NCBI RefSeq assembly: GCF_002531575.1
Contig: NZ_NWTI01000022.1
Location: 1-64,000 of the forward strand
Direction of reading: 5' to 3'
Source of the DNA: Bradyrhizobium sp. Y36
GTDB lineage: Bacteria > Pseudomonadota > Alphaproteobacteria > Rhizobiales > Xanthobacteraceae
DNA: 64,000 bases
Below are positions 61,124 through 64,000 of the stretch, piece by piece; the stretch's first letter is position 1; each line of letters opens with the position of its first letter. Made by a program: the position numbers and the translations under genes. The notes under the pieces are model-generated. The model did not search any database. It was not told where the DNA came from and saw only the letters and a list, made by a program, of their open reading frames with translations.

Positions 61124-61846
61124 TTAAGCCACGCTCTCCAGAAACGCCTCTTCCGCGGCGTGCACGGCGTCGGGGGTGCCGACATGCATCCAGACGCCGT
61201 CGAGGCGGAGGCCGAACAGCCGCTCCTGCTCGCCCGCGCGGTCGAACATCTTGGTCAGCGAGAATTCGCCCTGCGGCGCGCCATCGAAGATCGACGGCGA
61301 CAGGATCGCAGCACCGGCATAGACGAACGGAACGACCTCTTTTTCCTTGCGCTTGCGCAGCGCGCCATCGGGCAGCATGCCGTAATCGCCCCGACCGCTA
61401 TAGCCGATGCTGGTTGCGGTCGGCGCCATCAGCAGCAGGATGTCCATCCGCGCGGGGTCGAAGTTCTCGGCCAGCCGCGTCAGGTTCGAGCGCACGCCGT
61501 CGATCCACAGCGTGTCGGAATTGACATGGTAGAATGGCGCATCGCCGAGCAACGGCAGCGCCTTGACCACGCCACCGCCGGTGCCGAGCACCTGGTCGCG
61601 TTCGTCCGAAATGGTCACGCGCGGATGCTGGCGCGAAGCGGTGTGATCGATGATCTGATCCGGCAGGTAATGCACGTTGACCACCGCGTCGGTCACGCCG
61701 GCCTGGCCGAGCTTGTCGAGCACGTGGTCGAGCAGCGGCTGGCCGGCGACCGGCACCATCGGCTTCGGCATCTTGTCCGTCAGCGGACGCATGCGCAGGC
61801 CGAACCCTGCGGCGAGCACCATGGCTTTGGTCGGTTTGACGGACAT
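61124..61846 (-). CDS. murU: N-acetylmuramate 1-phosphate uridylyltransferase
   Basis: The 240-residue nucleotidyltransferase has the family signature GFGLRMRPLTDKMPKPMVPV (about 14-33), VNVHYLPDQI, a metal-binding VNSDTLWID and the C-terminal WMHVGTPDAVHAAE. MurU makes UDP-MurNAc from MurNAc-1-phosphate, letting the cell bypass de novo synthesis (and fosfomycin). The assignment rests on its partner: the AmgK kinase is encoded one gene upstream. On sequence alone mannose-1-phosphate guanylyltransferases look similar. Confidence 0.82.
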   Translation of the reverse strand: MSVKPTKAMVLAAGFGLRMRPLTDKMPKPMVPVAGQPLLDHVLDKLGQAGVTDAVVNVHYLPDQIIDHTASRQHPRVTISDERDQVLGTGGGVVKALPLLGDAPFYHVNSDTLWIDGVRSNLTRLAENFDPARMDILLLMAPTATSIGYSGRGDYGMLPDGALRKRKEKEVVPFVYAGAAILSPSIFDGAPQGEFSLTKMFDRAGEQERLFGLRLDGVWMHVGTPDAVHAAEEAFLESVA

Positions 61847-61963
61847 CCTTCGCTTTCTCAGACCTTCGCGTTCGCAGCAATCCTAACACGAGGTTCGATC
61901 AGCCGCACCGCATCTCAACCGCCTTAACCACCCGCCGTGACGGTTGTACGACGGGTGTTGCCG

Positions 61964-62281
61964 TCATGCCCCGACGGCTGTGGAACGCGCCTTTTTCTTC
62001 TTGTCGCCGACCTTCAGGAAATTGACGCCGATCTGGTCGCCATTGACCCAGGCGAGCTCGCAGCGCCGGTAGGCCAGCCCGGTGGACGACAGCAGCAGGA
62101 AGAATTCTTTCAGATGCAGGCCCTCGACCGAGCCGTCGATGGTCAGCTTGGCGCCGCTGTCGGAGACGTCCTCCATGGTGCATTCGCGCCGCCAGGTCCC
62201 GTCGATACCCATCATCTGGGCCGGAATCCCACGCTCGAAAACGACCCGGCTGTTGCCACGCTGGTCAGTCTTTACCGCCAT
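61964..62281 (-). CDS. PilZ-domain protein
   Basis: The 105-residue protein is a single PilZ domain. An N-terminal RGNSRVVFERGIP segment stands where the c-di-GMP-binding RxxxR motif belongs, and TMEDVSDSGAKLTID matches the D/N-x-S-x-x-G motif. It may bind c-di-GMP, but the first motif is not perfect, so binding is uncertain; many rhizobial short PilZ proteins have lost it. It lies between the AmgK-encoding gene and murU, an odd insertion in a cell-wall recycling pair. Confidence 0.82.
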   Translation of the reverse strand: MAVKTDQRGNSRVVFERGIPAQMMGIDGTWRRECTMEDVSDSGAKLTIDGSVEGLHLKEFFLLLSSTGLAYRRCELAWVNGDQIGVNFLKVGDKKKKARSTAVGA

Positions 62282-62374
62282 CTGCCCGCTCCAGCCCCGT
62301 AATCTCCCGGCTGCCTCGCCGCCAGAATACCGCCGTCTTGGCTAACAGCCGGTAAATCGGGGTCCGAATCAGGC

Positions 62375-63901
62375 CTATGGCGAACTTTGGGGCGGAGGGA
62401 CGTTGGCGAGATACCAGTCGCGCAGGAAGCTCAGCGCCGGGTGGGCCAGCGAGCGCTGGAGATAGGTCCAGATCCGCGGCTGGTGGCGCAGATAATGCGG
62501 CTTGCCGTCGCGGCGGTTGAGCCGGGCGAAGGTGCCGAGCAGGCGCGTGTTCCGCTGCGCCGACATGATGGCGTAGAGCTCGGCAAAGCCGGGCGGATCG
62601 AAGCCTGCATCATTGGCGCGGCGTGCCTTGATGTAGCGCGACAGCAGCGTCAGCTCGATATTTTCAGGCACGTCGATGCGGGCGTCCTGGAGCAGCGAGA
62701 CCACGTCGTAGGATTGCGGCCCAAGCACGGTGTCCTGGAAATCGATCACGCCGACTCGCGCGATGCCGGTGCGATTGCCGAGCCAGATCAGATTGGGCGA
62801 ATGATAGTCGCGGATGATCCACGTCCTCGGCGCAGCCAGCGGCTTCTTCAGCAGCTCGCGCCACATCGCGAAGAACTCCGTGCGCGCCGCCTCGCTCAGC
62901 GGCGCATTGCGATCGGGCAGATACCATTCCGGCATCAATCCGATTTCGATCAGCATCGCCTCGACGTCGAAGATAGGGATTTCGTAAGTCTGTCCGTCCA
63001 GCGGCAGCGTCTCCGGCAGCGTCTTGCCATGCAAGGCGGCCAGCGCGTCGGTCGCGGCCTCATAGCGTTCGGCGATCGGCCGCGGCGGATCGCCTTCGAT
63101 CACGCCCTCGCTGCCGAAGTCTTCCGAGATCAGGAAGCCATGGTCGAGATCGAAATGATGGATCACAGGCGCCGACAGTCCCTGCGCGCGCAGGCCTTCG
63201 TCGATGGCGACGAAGGGTTTGATATTCTCGGCGAGATGCACCGCGGCGCTGTAGGATTTTCCGTTGTAGACGGCCGCACCATCGGGCCGTTGCGGAGAAT
63301 TCATCAGGATGACGACGCCGTCGCCGCGCAGCAGCCGTGCATAGGAGCGCGTCGAGGCATCGCCGGCCATGCGCTTGCGCGTTGCATCCATGTAGCCCGA
63401 TGCGTCGAGGAAGTCGCGCAGCGCCTTCAGCCGCGCGACGGTGACTGCGCTCTTGCCGTAACCGGTGATGTCGGCGGCGCGCGCGTTCGAGCCCAGTGCG
63501 GGACGGTGCGTCAGCGCGATGTCGATACGATCGGCGGGCAGGGCCGACGGTGCGCGCTCCGGCCATTCGATCAGCACGAGCGCGGCTTCGGGCAGCGGCG
63601 ACAGGCCGATCTCCTCGAGCTCGCTTTCGTCCTCGACGCGGTAGAGATCGGCGTGCAGCACCGGGAAGGGCGGCAGCTCGTAGCCCTGCACCAGCGTGAA
63701 GGTCGGGCTCGGCACCTCCAGCTCCTCGTCGCCGGCGAGATAGCGGATCAGGCTGCGGGCCGCCGCGGTCTTGCCGGCGCCGAGATCGCCGGTGAGGGTG
63801 ATGACATCGCCGGGGCCGACCAGCAGGGCGAGATCAGCCATCAATTGTGCGGTGGCCGTCTCGTTGTGGAGCGCGACGGAGAATGTGGTGGGCGCGATCA
63901 T
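62375..63901 (-). CDS. TsaE-AmgK fusion: t6A-complex ATPase plus N-acetylmuramate/N-acetylglucosamine kinase
   Basis: This 508-residue protein joins two functions. Residues 1-150 are TsaE, the ATPase of the tRNA t6A-forming complex: Walker A TGDLGAGKT (37-45), SPTFTLVQGY and LIEWPERAP. Residues 165-508 are an APH-type kinase of the AmgK group with AGDASTRSYARL, the catalytic IIRDYHSPNL and VIDFQDTVLG, which phosphorylates MurNAc/GlcNAc at C1 for MurU. In most bacteria these are separate genes. Its ATG overlaps the stop of the upstream kinase gene (ATGA). Confidence 0.9.
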   Translation of the reverse strand: MIAPTTFSVALHNETATAQLMADLALLVGPGDVITLTGDLGAGKTAAARSLIRYLAGDEELEVPSPTFTLVQGYELPPFPVLHADLYRVEDESELEEIGLSPLPEAALVLIEWPERAPSALPADRIDIALTHRPALGSNARAADITGYGKSAVTVARLKALRDFLDASGYMDATRKRMAGDASTRSYARLLRGDGVVILMNSPQRPDGAAVYNGKSYSAAVHLAENIKPFVAIDEGLRAQGLSAPVIHHFDLDHGFLISEDFGSEGVIEGDPPRPIAERYEAATDALAALHGKTLPETLPLDGQTYEIPIFDVEAMLIEIGLMPEWYLPDRNAPLSEAARTEFFAMWRELLKKPLAAPRTWIIRDYHSPNLIWLGNRTGIARVGVIDFQDTVLGPQSYDVVSLLQDARIDVPENIELTLLSRYIKARRANDAGFDPPGFAELYAIMSAQRNTRLLGTFARLNRRDGKPHYLRHQPRIWTYLQRSLAHPALSFLRDWYLANVPPPQSSP

Positions 63902-64000
63902 TCGGCGGCGTCGCGATGCGCCGCCTGGTCGGTCGGGAAATCACAGATCACGACCGTGCCGCGGCCGACGATCGAATCCACCCGCACCTTGCCGCCATGC
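63898..64000 (-). CDS. Sensor histidine kinase, C-terminal end (cut by window edge)
   Basis: Thirty-three residues remain before the stop at 63898-63900: HGGKVRVDSIVGRGTVVICDF, then an Asp/Ala-rich tail. This is the last beta-strand region of a HATPase_c domain (HGG...S..G.GT). In Caulobacter the kinase-like protein DivL is encoded next to tsaE, murU and addAB, so an orthologue is likely, but the part seen cannot show it. The stop overlaps the TsaE-AmgK start by 4 nt. Confidence 0.75.
   Translation of the reverse strand, partial: HGGKVRVDSIVGRGTVVICDFPTDQAAHRDAAE

Overview
The window is a stretch of high-GC alphaproteobacterial chromosome that looks like Bradyrhizobium or a very close relative. 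The evidence is the gene content and order (rpsA-sppA-ihfB-trpFBA-accD-folC; trxA-addAB-murU-tsaE/amgK; lptC-lptA-lptB-rpoN-hpf-ptsN), an Hsp20/DUF1150 pair behind a ROSE-type leader, and several interspersed repeat families I know from that genus. It is mostly core chromosome, with a few accessory islands.

Layout. 1-0.25 kb: tail of an IS4-type transposase. 0.25-7.1 kb, minus strand: a TauE/SafE exporter, pheT, pheS, rplT, rpmI and infC. This is the classic infC-rpmI-rplT-pheST order, but it is broken up by two plus-strand genes for exported proteins, and infC starts with AUU. 7.4-11.6 kb: small enzymes (alpha/beta hydrolase, NTF2-like, thioesterase-like, queG, GST). 11.8-14.9 kb: uppP followed by a DprE1/DprE2-like pair, pointing to polyprenyl-phosphate and arabinose-donor chemistry. 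14.9-17.4 kb: an NDUFA9-type reductase, then tRNA-Leu(CAG) with wreckage of an integrated element (integrase start, serine-recombinase C-terminus) and two small envelope proteins. 17.5-20.5 kb: a GAF histidine kinase divergent from a single-domain response regulator, then an MFS transporter. 20.9-22.7 kb: a YadA-like trimeric autotransporter and a decayed gene. 22.9-24.2 kb: a HAD-UbiA prenyltransferase-like protein that could supply the DprE1/E2 substrate.

24.3-30.9 kb: rnd, lptC, lptA, lptB, rpoN, hpf, ptsN, joining LPS export to the sigma-54/nitrogen-PTS block. 31-33.3 kb: a TPR protein, a repeat-rich gap, and DUF1150 plus a small heat-shock protein behind an RpoH promoter and RNA thermometer. 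33.7-37.9 kb: ugpBAEC glycerol-3-phosphate transporter with a probable PHO box. 38-41.5 kb: a CoA-transferase, the divergent ohr/ohrR pair with two palindromic operators, a GIY-YIG protein, tRNA-Ala(GGC) and a TIGR02300 protein.

41.6-53 kb, plus strand: aroA, cmk, rpsA, sppA, ihfB, a LapA-like protein, trpF, trpB, trpA, accD, folC. Many of these genes overlap by 4 nt. 53-64 kb: a metallophosphoesterase, then on the minus strand trxA, addA, addB, murU, a PilZ protein, a tsaE-amgK fusion and the C-terminus of a histidine kinase (DivL-like by context). The last group links double-strand-break repair, cell-wall sugar recycling and t6A tRNA modification.

I found no CRISPR array, phage or defence island. 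The most interesting items are the 16-residue-period adhesin, the dispersed arabinose-donor gene set, the heat-shock RNA thermometer with its RpoH promoter, the probable PHO box, and the decayed element beside tRNA-Leu.
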